DNA of 64,000 nt from JAFLBI01 sp964616465 (GTDB taxonomy: Bacteria > Bacteroidota > Bacteroidia > Chitinophagales > Chitinophagaceae). How positions within the stretch are numbered: position 1 is the first letter of the stretch; every line of letters starts with the position of its first letter. The notes under the pieces were generated by a model. That model saw nothing but the letters and a program-made list of their open reading frames with translations. It did no database searches and had not been told where the DNA came from. A program made the translations under genes and the position numbers. Below, piece by piece: positions 1 through 7,306 of this stretch. The stretch covers positions 62,001-126,000 of the forward strand of contig CAZTTO010000010.1 of the NCBI GenBank assembly GCA_964616465.1. The letters are read 5' to 3'.

Positions 1-1097
1 TCACTGTACATAGGAGTTCTCAACTTCAATCTTTGTTCAATGAAATAAGGGCGCATATCAAAGATCTGTGCAACCAGTTTACCAATTTCACCATCAGTCA
101 TGTTAACTTTTGAAGTTCCAAAAGTATTCACGTTGATAGAAGTAGGTTCTGCTACACCAATTGCATATGATACTTGTACTAAAACCTCATCAGCTACACC
201 AGCAGCAACTAGGTTTTTAGCAATGTGGCGAGTAGCATAAGCAGCAGAACGGTCAACCTTACTAGGATCTTTTCCACTGAAAGCACCACCACCGTGAGCA
301 CCTTTACCACCGTATGTATCAACAATAATTTTTCTTCCTGTCAAACCAGTATCACCGTGTGGTCCGCCTATAACAAACTTCCCAGTGGGATTGATATGGT
401 ATTTAATTTGGTTATTGAAAAGCTTAGCGTACTTCTTATATTTCGCCTTAACACGAGGAATTAAAATTTCAACGATATCCTTTTTGATCTTCGCTAGCAT
501 TTTTGCTTCGGTATCAAAATCGTCATGCTGCGTAGATACAACAATGGTATCGATACGAACTGGTCTGTTGTTATCGTCGTACTCTAATGTAACTTGACTC
601 TTAGCATCTGGACGCAAATATTTAATTTGCTTATTTTCTCTGCGTAGAGCAGCTAGTTCAATCAAAATTTTATGCGCCAAATCAAGAGCCAAAGGCATAT
701 AGTCCTCAGTTTCATTGCTTGCATAACCAAACATCATCCCTTGGTCACCAGCTCCTTGTTCTTCTTTCTTTTTCTTATCAACACCCTGATTAATATCAGC
801 ACTTTGTTCATGAATAGCAGATAAGATTCCACAGCTATTCGCTTCAAACATATACTCACTCTTAGTGTATCCAATTTTACGAATTACACCACGAGCAATT
901 TCTTGAACATCTAAATAAGCTTTTGACTTTACTTCACCAGCCAGAACAACTTGACCAGTTGTAACAAGAGTTTCGCAGGCCACTTTCGACTGAGGATCGA
1001 AAGCTAAAAAATTGTCAATTAAAGCGTCGGAAATCTGATCGGCTACTTTGTCTGGATGTCCTTCAGAAACACTTTCAGAAGTAAATAAATAAGGCAT
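1..1097 (-). CDS. metK: S-adenosylmethionine synthetase (3' end outside window)
   Basis: Makes S-adenosylmethionine from methionine and ATP in the cytoplasm. About 365 codons are visible. The N-terminus carries the family GHPDK motif (His14, Lys17), the middle has GAGDQGMMFGYA, and further on GGPHGDTGLTGRKI and the glycine-rich phosphate loop GGKGAHGGGAFSGKD are intact. The family is usually around 400-420 residues, so roughly 50 C-terminal residues lie beyond the left edge. The ATG at 1097 is the natural start because the conserved N-terminus begins directly there. It stands alone downstream of its own -7 box, with 44 bases separating it from the DUF4270 gene upstream. Confidence 0.97.
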   Translation of the reverse strand, partial: MPYLFTSESVSEGHPDKVADQISDALIDNFLAFDPQSKVACETLVTTGQVVLAGEVKSKAYLDVQEIARGVIRKIGYTKSEYMFEANSCGILSAIHEQSADINQGVDKKKKEEQGAGDQGMMFGYASNETEDYMPLALDLAHKILIELAALRRENKQIKYLRPDAKSQVTLEYDDNNRPVRIDTIVVSTQHDDFDTEAKMLAKIKKDIVEILIPRVKAKYKKYAKLFNNQIKYHINPTGKFVIGGPHGDTGLTGRKIIVDTYGGKGAHGGGAFSGKDPSKVDRSAAYATRHIAKNLVAAGVADEVLVQVSYAIGVAEPTSINVNTFGTSKVNMTDGEIGKLVAQIFDMRPYFIEQRLKLRTPMYS

Positions 1098-1115
1098 GAC
1101 GGGTTATTTTGTGTG

Positions 1116-1123
1116 CAAATATA
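1116..1123 (-). promoter_or_regulatory. Candidate -7 box (TATATTTG) for metK
   Basis: On the minus strand TATATTTG matches the Bacteroidota -7 consensus TAnnTTTG and ends 18 bases before the metK ATG. No clear TTG -33 element was seen at the expected distance, so the call rests on the -7 box and its position. Confidence 0.5.
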
Positions 1124-1141
1124 GGGCTGCACGGTTAAAGG

Positions 1142-2599
1142 TTAAATCTTTGTATAAATGATTCGCAAACGAACCCGATTTGTAGAGTGATTTCCCCCTC
1201 CCAAACGGACCCTTCCTTGGGCATGGCCATTTGCAAATGCAGATGAAAAATTAAAAAATCCAATAGTACCTCCTGCACCAAATGGGGGGCTATATGCAAA
1301 GAAGTCATTTACAACAGGTGAATACAACCTGAAGTCAAACTCATTCTCTCTTCTGGTTGCAATTCCTTGAACATATCTTGAAATATCAAAAGTATATTGA
1401 GCTACCCTGTTAAATGGCGGCACAGTTCTAAATCGAACAATTCCTCCGGCTGTTCCTAAGTTTGGCTGACCTTCATTAACTACGAAGTCGCTTGGTATAT
1501 TTCTTTTACGTTGGTTCACACTGTCATAAAAGCCTAAAAATAAGTATCCTGGAACTTGCAAAATATTATCGAGTGTTGGATTAGCTGGAACTTGGGTAAA
1601 CTGCAATTCAGCCCTATGAATAATTCTATTAGTTAAATTTCTTAATCCGGGTATACGAACACGTACAAATGTTCCTGGTCCAGTTTGAACGTGTAAAAGA
1701 CTATCGGGTGTATTGTTTTGGAGATAGGTGTTTATTTCTGAACCTGCTCTATTTCTTTGAATAAGATTTGCATGTCCTGTTGTGAAATTATTAAAACGGA
1801 AATAGACCACACTTGTATCTCTTCTTGTAGCGCCAGCAGCTTTACTAGTAAAGTAAAGTCCTAGTTTTGTTTTTTCATTCAACAAAGATGTGTACAGTAC
1901 AATATTTCCATTGCCTAATTGCCCTGTGATTGCAAAGCCTGCAAAATTTCTTTTAAAGGCACTATCAGAAGCGTAAGCGCCTGCACTATCATATTGTTTA
2001 ATGAAGCGTTGAGCAAAAGATGTTGGCAGGGGAAATCTAATGATATCAACATGCTGTTCGAAACGAGTGTTTAAAGAGTCCCTTAATCGTCTTGGGTCAA
2101 AGCTTCGAGTAACCAATGGAGCACCAGCAAATTGAATATTAGGTGTAGGGGTAATAGTGAATTGCTTACTTGTATCAATAGGTGTAAGCTGACTAACCTC
2201 ATATACACTTAAAGTTACAGGCTGAAGTGTATCGCCCCAAAAGCCTTTGTAGTCAAGCATTAGCACAGCAGAATCTGCAGTAAGGCTATCTTTAGATCCA
2301 GGAAATACATAAGGCAAAAAAGGAGGTCTAACTTCGAAAAAAGTACTCGCTAATGTTGTTCCAAACTGAGGATCGTTGCTAATTGCTCCAATTACATGAT
2401 TGTCGTTGGGAAACATTCGCAGTGTATCTGTATCAACAAACACGTCTGTTACAACATCAAAAAATGTATCTAATGTATTTACTCCATCTATTGGTGGAAT
2501 AAGCTCACTTCCAATTTCTGTAGTGGTAATTCTAGTGCAACCAATTACCAATCCAATTACTAATAAAATGCTATAAAATCCTGAAAAACGAAAACGCAT
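1142..2599 (-). CDS. DUF4270 family lipoprotein
   Basis: A 485-residue exported protein of unknown function, of the DUF4270 family typical of Bacteroidota. It opens with a hydrophobic signal segment ending in a lipobox-like VIGC, followed by a spaced IGSELIPP stretch and a Thr/Asp-rich body with many beta-strand-like segments. Membrane anchoring through the lipidated Cys is inferred. The start at 2599 (MRFRF) was chosen because it begins the signal peptide; an upstream TTG would add nine residues and overlap the neighbour. It lies 13 bases downstream of the glycogen-synthase-like gene, and the two probably share a transcript. This pairing upstream of metK is familiar in the phylum, but no role is established. 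Confidence 0.85.
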   Translation of the reverse strand: MRFRFSGFYSILLVIGLVIGCTRITTTEIGSELIPPIDGVNTLDTFFDVVTDVFVDTDTLRMFPNDNHVIGAISNDPQFGTTLASTFFEVRPPFLPYVFPGSKDSLTADSAVLMLDYKGFWGDTLQPVTLSVYEVSQLTPIDTSKQFTITPTPNIQFAGAPLVTRSFDPRRLRDSLNTRFEQHVDIIRFPLPTSFAQRFIKQYDSAGAYASDSAFKRNFAGFAITGQLGNGNIVLYTSLLNEKTKLGLYFTSKAAGATRRDTSVVYFRFNNFTTGHANLIQRNRAGSEINTYLQNNTPDSLLHVQTGPGTFVRVRIPGLRNLTNRIIHRAELQFTQVPANPTLDNILQVPGYLFLGFYDSVNQRKRNIPSDFVVNEGQPNLGTAGGIVRFRTVPPFNRVAQYTFDISRYVQGIATRRENEFDFRLYSPVVNDFFAYSPPFGAGGTIGFFNFSSAFANGHAQGRVRLGGGNHSTNRVRLRIIYTKI

Positions 2600-2612
2600 G
2601 GTTGGTGTTAGG

Positions 2613-3431
2613 TTACTTGCTTGCAAGGTCGTTGTACAAATCTAAATACTCTGTTAAATCGGAATCCCATCCTTTGAATGGGATAATTTTTTTCCCTTTC
2701 ACTTTTGAGAACTCTGTTTTTAGGGTTGAATCCACTTCATCTGCTCCAAATGTAATAGCATCGGCATCCTTAGCACCACCTCTAAACAAAGAAGGGTTAT
2801 TTGAATCTTTAAAAGCTTCCAAATCCTTTTCCTTAATACCAGCATTAATAACAGCCTTCTTTATAAAATCGTCGCCCAAGCTTTCTTCAAATGTGTTCCC
2901 TCCTATTGTAAAAACAACCTTACTGTGTGCAAAAACAGGTTCTTTTTTATAGGCTGTTTTGATATAGGTTGGAATCAAGCCAGTCATCCAGCCACTGCAA
3001 TGGATTATATCAGGTGGCCAACCAAACTTTTTAACAGTCTCTAAAGCTCCTTTACAAAAGAAAATAGTTCGTAGTCCATTATCATCGAACCACTTTTCTT
3101 CATCGTCGTGAAAGATTTGCTTTCTTTTAAAAAAGTCTTCATTCTCTAAGAAATAGACTTGAAGTCTTGCATTGGGAAGAGAGGCAACTTTAATTTGAAG
3201 CGGATAATCATCGTCATCTACTGAAACATTAATTCCCGACAATCTTACTACCTCATGAAGTTTGTGACGTCTTTCATTGATCACTCCAAATCGAGGCATG
3301 ATACAACGTACTTCTAAACCAGACTCATTACTTTTGATAGCCAGCTTATTTACAATCTCAGCAAATTCAGTAAGCTCCAAATAAGGAGACATTTCTGTGG
3401 CTATAAATAAAATTCTTTTCTTTGTTGACAT
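2613..3431 (-). CDS. Glycogen/starch synthase-like protein, N-terminal half only
   Basis: A 272-residue protein resembling only the N-terminal Rossmann half of GT5 glycogen synthases (start ILFIATEMSPY, central MPRFGVINERRHKLHEVVRL, later DIIHCSGWMTGLIPTYIK). Full synthases are about 480 residues with a second nucleotide-binding domain, which is absent here. The KxGGL motif that binds ADP-glucose is replaced by YLELTEF. Catalysis is therefore doubtful; a binding or regulatory role is an inference. It diverges from panC and is followed closely by the DUF4270 gene. Annotation pipelines usually call this Bacteroidota family glycogen synthase. Confidence 0.75.
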   Translation of the reverse strand: MSTKKRILFIATEMSPYLELTEFAEIVNKLAIKSNESGLEVRCIMPRFGVINERRHKLHEVVRLSGINVSVDDDDYPLQIKVASLPNARLQVYFLENEDFFKRKQIFHDDEEKWFDDNGLRTIFFCKGALETVKKFGWPPDIIHCSGWMTGLIPTYIKTAYKKEPVFAHSKVVFTIGGNTFEESLGDDFIKKAVINAGIKEKDLEAFKDSNNPSLFRGGAKDADAITFGADEVDSTLKTEFSKVKGKKIIPFKGWDSDLTEYLDLYNDLASK

Positions 3432-3468
3432 CAGCGCACAATTTTGCAGGTCGCGAAAATTAAGTGTG

Positions 3469-3476
3469 CAAAGGTA
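3469..3476 (-). promoter_or_regulatory. Candidate -7 box (TACCTTTG) for the glycogen-synthase-like gene
   Basis: TACCTTTG on the minus strand fits TAnnTTTG and lies 37 bases before the ATG at 3431, within the panC divergent region. No TTG at -33 was seen. Confidence 0.4.
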
Positions 3477-3534
3477 AGTATTTCTTATTAGAATTGAATT
3501 TTTGCGCTTCCTAACTCTTTATAAATCATTGATA

Positions 3535-4383
3535 ATGATTATCTTCAGGCAAAATCAAGCTTTACTGAGCTACCTCAAAAAGGAAAAAAACAACGGAAAA
3601 AGAGTAGGTTTTGTTCCAACAATGGGGGCACTACATGCTGGACATCTTGAATTGGTTAATCAAGCCGCAAAAAGTTGTGATTTGGTTGTGGTAAGTATTT
3701 ATGTGAATCCAACTCAGTTTAACCAACAAGAGGACTTCGAGAAATACCCAATCACCCCCACTGCTGATATAGATGCTCTTTTAAGGAGCAAATGTGCTGT
3801 TTTATTTACACCTTCAACCCAAGAAATTTACCCTAATGGTATTGAAAACCTGCCTTTTTACAACTTGGGAGCATTGGAAACAATTCTTGAGGGCACACAT
3901 AGACCAGGACATTTTCAGGGAGTTTGCGCAGTGGTTGAACGCTTATTGAGGATTGTAGAGCCCAATGAATTATTTCTCGGACAAAAAGACTTACAACAAT
4001 GCTGCATTATACAGCGCCTGCTCGACCTCAAACCTGATATTCAAGTAAAGCTAACTACCCTACCGACCGTTCGGGAAGAAAGTGGCCTAGCGTTGAGTAG
4101 TCGTAATAAACGGCTTAGCAATGAAGGGAAGAAAAAGGCCAGTATTTTGTTCCAAGCACTTCAAAATGTTGGCACCGGCATTCAGCACGGAGATTTAGAA
4201 ACGATTATTGAACAACAAAAGCAATTAATACAAGCAAATGGATTTGATTCAATTGATTATTTACAAGTAACTGATTTGTATACGCTTGAACCAATTTCAG
4301 TTTGGGAAAACAAACCAGTTGCTATACTTGTTGCAGCTACTATTGAAGGAGTGAGGCTTATAGACAATATAATTATTCACTAA
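3535..4383 (+). CDS. panC: Pantothenate synthetase
   Basis: Condenses pantoate and beta-alanine with ATP in the last step of pantothenate (vitamin B5) synthesis. The 282-residue product has the HIGH-type nucleotide motif in TMGALHAGHL (His34, His37), the VSIYVNPTQF strand, the FLGQKDLQQ segment and the SSRNKRLS loop around residues 184-191. The ATG at 3535 is preferred over an in-frame TTG at 3502, because it places the first strand as in the family. panD follows within about 40 bases, so both precursors of the pathway (beta-alanine from PanD) are made from adjacent genes; panB lies near 10.3 kb. Confidence 0.96.
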   Translation: MIIFRQNQALLSYLKKEKNNGKRVGFVPTMGALHAGHLELVNQAAKSCDLVVVSIYVNPTQFNQQEDFEKYPITPTADIDALLRSKCAVLFTPSTQEIYPNGIENLPFYNLGALETILEGTHRPGHFQGVCAVVERLLRIVEPNELFLGQKDLQQCCIIQRLLDLKPDIQVKLTTLPTVREESGLALSSRNKRLSNEGKKKASILFQALQNVGTGIQHGDLETIIEQQKQLIQANGFDSIDYLQVTDLYTLEPISVWENKPVAILVAATIEGVRLIDNIIIH

Positions 4384-4386
4384 TTT

Positions 4387-4419
4387 TTGGAATCTTCATC
4401 CATGAGCACACTACCTTTG
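4387..4419 (+). promoter_or_regulatory. Candidate promoter for panD (TTG-N22-TACCTTTG)
   Basis: TTG at 4387-4389 and TACCTTTG at 4412-4419 are 22 bases apart and fit the Bacteroidota -33/-7 pattern. The -7 box ends six bases before the panD ATG at 4426, so the transcript would be leaderless or nearly so. panD may also be read through from panC. Confidence 0.4.
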
Positions 4420-4425
4420 CGCCCT

Positions 4426-4770
4426 ATGTTAATTGAAGTATTAAAGTCGAAGATTCACAGAGCCACCATTACTGAGGCTAATTTACAATATGTTGGAAGC
4501 TTAACGCTCGATGAAGATTTGATGGAAGCTGCCAATATGATTGAATATGAAAAAATTCAAGTTGTGAATGTGAACAATGGCGAACGGTTAGAAACTTACC
4601 TGATTAAAGGAAAAAGAGGAAGTGGTGTTGTTTGCTTGAATGGACCAGCTGCACGTAAAGGAGCTGTTGGAGATACTGTGATCATCATTTCTTATGCTAC
4701 TATGGATTTTGAAGCAGCTAAGCAGTTTCAACCTGCTGTTGTTTTTCCGAAAGATGGTAACAAATTATAA
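4426..4770 (+). CDS. panD: Aspartate 1-decarboxylase proenzyme
   Basis: Decarboxylates aspartate to beta-alanine for pantothenate synthesis. The 114-residue proenzyme self-cleaves to form a pyruvoyl cofactor. Starting at 4426 the protein begins MLIEVLKSKIHRAT and places the cleavage pair exactly at Gly24-Ser25 (YVGSL), as in the family; this is why the start was preferred over the ATG at 4402 and an earlier TTG. Lys9 (KSK), the GER and NGPAAR motifs and the GD..III strand are present. It follows panC and ends at a strong hairpin. Confidence 0.96.
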   Translation: MLIEVLKSKIHRATITEANLQYVGSLTLDEDLMEAANMIEYEKIQVVNVNNGERLETYLIKGKRGSGVVCLNGPAARKGAVGDTVIIISYATMDFEAAKQFQPAVVFPKDGNKL

Positions 4771-4779
4771 TAAATAAGA

Positions 4780-4812
4780 AAAGGCCGCTGTTTCATGCGG
4801 CCTTTAATTTTT
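4780..4812 (+). terminator. Rho-independent terminator after panD
   Basis: A 9-bp perfect stem (AAAGGCCGC at 4780-4788 with GCGGCCTTT at 4797-4805) with an 8-base loop, followed by a T-rich tract. It lies between the convergent panD and the lipoprotein gene ending at 4850 and could serve both. Confidence 0.88.
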
Positions 4813-4849
4813 TGAACAACAATAGCAGACTAAAATTGAGGTTGTACCT

Positions 4850-5434
4850 TTATTTTGATAAGGAGTTAGCTAAATCTGAGACCTTACTGTTTGGTGTACT
4901 TTTATACAATGTTTTTCCAGAACTATCTAATACAACCCATAAAGGCAGATTCAAATCTTTCTTATTCAGTGATTCTCCAGTTAAATACTCCAGAAAATTG
5001 ATAGGCTTTTTCCAAAATCCAGCTCCAAATGCTTCATTGCTTAAAAAGTAAGCTTTATCTGGCTTTGTTGAAAGCACTTTTTGCAACGCATATATGGTTA
5101 TATCTTGGTAGCCGAGAGATACGAATATTTTTTGATAGTCTTTGTATGCTGCCAATTCATCGAACTGCTTGATATTTGAAAATCCAGACTCTGGCGTATC
5201 CCAGGGGGTGTACACTAAAAAGAAAATTTTAGGTTGCCCATTGGCTTTTAAAAGATCTACCTCTTTTTTATCCAATTCATTTATGGGAATTGCCTTGCCT
5301 TCGTAAGTGATAGTTCCTTTCTCTCGCATCTCTTGTTTCCATTCTGCATTCATTTCTTTATAAGAGCGCTTGTGATTGGTTACAACTGAACAAGAGCAAA
5401 AGACTAGGACTAACAAGATTGGGGTGATTTTCAT
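4850..5434 (-). CDS. Small lipoprotein, thioredoxin-fold-like, function unknown
   Basis: A 194-residue protein with a lipoprotein-type signal (MKITPILLVLVFCSC). The mature part has a KIFFLVYTPWDTPESG stretch near where thioredoxins carry their first strand and active site, but there is no CxxC. It ends in a WVVLDSSGKTLYKS strand-turn typical of thioredoxin-like folds. The fold assignment is a weak inference. The start at 5434 gives the signal peptide; the frame stays open for another 59 codons upstream but that extension has no recognisable content. It is monocistronic and converges on panD. Confidence 0.6.
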   Translation of the reverse strand: MKITPILLVLVFCSCSVVTNHKRSYKEMNAEWKQEMREKGTITYEGKAIPINELDKKEVDLLKANGQPKIFFLVYTPWDTPESGFSNIKQFDELAAYKDYQKIFVSLGYQDITIYALQKVLSTKPDKAYFLSNEAFGAGFWKKPINFLEYLTGESLNKKDLNLPLWVVLDSSGKTLYKSTPNSKVSDLANSLSK

Positions 5435-5752
5435 AAAGATTTTTAAATGTTTAATAGTGATAGGTAAAATTTGTTGTGTGTAATGTTGTATTCTCCGACT
5501 TTTAGGAACCTCAGTCAATGCCAACAACCTATTTATCAATCCGTATTTTTCTGCAGAGATTTTGCGGGTAAGATTTTGAGAAGATTGATTAATGGTGTAT
5601 TGTAACAGCATTTTTTCATATCAAATAACTTTTATCGAAGCTAATTTCTGATTTCAAAAAGCAGGAAAATTTGCTGTTAAAAAAAATAAAAATGAGCCCC
5701 CTTTTAAACATTTAGGCTATTAAGAATTAATATTTCTAAATTCGCTGCAACC
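5435..5752. other. 318-base divergent intergenic region
   Basis: AT-rich spacer between the outward-facing lipoprotein gene and the flippase-like gene. A possible -7 box for the plus-strand gene, TAAATTCG at 5737-5744, ends eight bases before the ATG at 5753 and differs from TAnnTTTG at one position. The lipoprotein frame remains open from 5435 to 5611 without a convincing start. No repeat, RNA or further gene was recognised. Confidence 0.5.
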
Positions 5753-6766
5753 ATGAAAAAGAAACTCACTGCTGTTTTAAAGTACCTCCTGTTTTTAGGG
5801 CTAGGTATTTTTTTAGTTTGGTGGAGTTTGCGTGCAATACCAGATGAAAAATGGGGAGATTTTAAAGCCTCTTTATCTGGAGCACGCTATTGGCTCATTC
5901 TTCCGGTTTTTGGAATACTTACATTAAGCCACTGGTTAAGAGCTAAAAGATGGAACATGCTGATAGAGCCAATGGGGTATACCCCATCCATGAAAAACAG
6001 CTTTTTTGCTGTAATGGTTGGATATTTAGCTAATTTGGCTGTTCCTCGCCTAGGTGAAGTACTCAAGTGTACTATCCTTGCTCGTTATGAAAAAATACCT
6101 ACAGACAAACTTATTGGTACTATTGTTGCCGAAAGAGCAGTAGATGTTATTTCACTTGGATTTGTATTTCTTCTAGCAATGACTTTTCAATACGATATAG
6201 TTGGCTCCTACCTTGCTGAATTGTTATTGCCATTCATGAAAAATAAACAAGGTGAACTTTCCATTGAAAAAATACTCGTATTTGTAATATTGCTTTGTGT
6301 GATTGCTGCTAGCATATTTGCCTTATTGAAAAAATTCGGAAACAATCCTACTGTAGCTTTCATCAAAAAAACGATCAAGGGTGCATTTGAAGGATTAAGT
6401 AGTGTAACCAAAATGAAAGGGAAGGGAATATTTGTTCTTTACAGCGCAGCCATTTGGATATTATACGCTTTAGGAACTTGGGTAGGTATGTGGGCCACCA
6501 TAGGTACTGAACATCTTGGAATAGGAGCTGCATTTTCGGCATTATTTTTTGCAAGTATTGGTATGATTGTAACGCCTGGTGGAATTGGAGCCTATGCGCT
6601 ATTTCTTGCAACTGCTTTGGAAAAAAATGGTATTCCATTTGAGCTTGCTTTCGCTAATGGAACATTGCAATGGTTTGCGCAATTTATCATTGTATTAATC
6701 TGGGGGTTTATATCATTAGGTCTATTGCCCATTTTGAATAAAAAAAAACCACATGAAACAAGTTGA
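5753..6766 (+). CDS. Lysylphosphatidylglycerol synthase transmembrane-type (YbhN/AglD-like) membrane protein
   Basis: A 337-residue inner-membrane protein with about eight hydrophobic segments. It shows the family pattern HWLRAKRW near residue 65, the NLAVPRLGEVLKC turn (NxxxPRxGE) near residue 100, and a VAERAVDV motif. Relatives are polyprenol- or lipid-linked flippases or transferase membrane domains. The substrate here is unknown. Its last 14 bases overlap rfaE2, a heptose nucleotidyltransferase, so a role in envelope glycolipid assembly is plausible by context. It has its own upstream intergenic region. Confidence 0.8.
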   Translation: MKKKLTAVLKYLLFLGLGIFLVWWSLRAIPDEKWGDFKASLSGARYWLILPVFGILTLSHWLRAKRWNMLIEPMGYTPSMKNSFFAVMVGYLANLAVPRLGEVLKCTILARYEKIPTDKLIGTIVAERAVDVISLGFVFLLAMTFQYDIVGSYLAELLLPFMKNKQGELSIEKILVFVILLCVIAASIFALLKKFGNNPTVAFIKKTIKGAFEGLSSVTKMKGKGIFVLYSAAIWILYALGTWVGMWATIGTEHLGIGAAFSALFFASIGMIVTPGGIGAYALFLATALEKNGIPFELAFANGTLQWFAQFIIVLIWGFISLGLLPILNKKKPHETS

Positions 6767-7250
6767 AGCCATTCAAAAGAAAATTTTTTCGATAACCGAC
6801 TTAGTGCGGCAGGTGGCAGCATGGCGGGTGAAAGGATATCAGGTTGCTTTCACAAATGGTTGTTTTGATATTTTACACGAGGGCCATATTTTTTCTTTAG
6901 AAAAAGCAGCCTCTGAAGCACAAATTTTAATTGTTGGAGTAAATAGCGATGCAAGTGTTCAAAAACTAAAAGGCGCAGAAAGACCTATTAACAAAGAGAA
7001 CAGTAGGTGCCTTCTTTTAGCTAGTCTGGCTGTAGTAGACGCAGTTATAGTGTTTGAGGAAGACACACCATTGGAATTGATTAAATCAATCCAACCCGAT
7101 GTACTTGTAAAAGGGGGCGACTATACCATTGAACAAATTGTTGGTGCAAAGGAAGTACAATCATGGGGCGGCCGAGTGGTAATTAATCCAATAGTCGAAG
7201 GATTTTCTACAACTGGAATCATCCAAAAAATAAAGAGCAGCTATTCCTAA
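6753..7250 (+). CDS. rfaE2: D-glycero-beta-D-manno-heptose 1-phosphate adenylyltransferase
   Basis: Transfers AMP to heptose 1-phosphate to make ADP-heptose for LPS core. The 165-residue protein is a stand-alone version of the C-terminal domain of E. coli HldE. It has the cytidylyltransferase-like NGCFDILHEGH motif (His42-His45), GVNSD, RPIN, and the FSTTG substrate-binding loop at residues 151-155. It overlaps the upstream membrane protein gene by 14 bases, implying translational coupling. The kinase half is not in this window. Confidence 0.93.
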   Translation: MKQVEAIQKKIFSITDLVRQVAAWRVKGYQVAFTNGCFDILHEGHIFSLEKAASEAQILIVGVNSDASVQKLKGAERPINKENSRCLLLASLAVVDAVIVFEEDTPLELIKSIQPDVLVKGGDYTIEQIVGAKEVQSWGGRVVINPIVEGFSTTGIIQKIKSSYS

Positions 7251-7281
7251 AATCTTAACATAGTTGAATTAAGGGTTCTTT

Positions 7282-7289
7282 TATATTTG
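7282..7289 (+). promoter_or_regulatory. Candidate -7 box (TATATTTG) for ppk1-ppx
   Basis: TATATTTG matches TAnnTTTG and ends 17 bases before the ppk1 ATG. A TTG at 7264-7266 sits 15 bases upstream, slightly close for the -33 element. An AGGA stretch lies in the short leader. Confidence 0.5.
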
Positions 7290-7306
7290 ACTACACAGGA
7301 ATAGAA

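Noticed and set aside
5435..5611. N-terminal extension of the 194-residue lipoprotein to 5611
   Set aside because: It would bury the lipoprotein signal peptide about 60 residues inside the protein; the frame is open only by chance.
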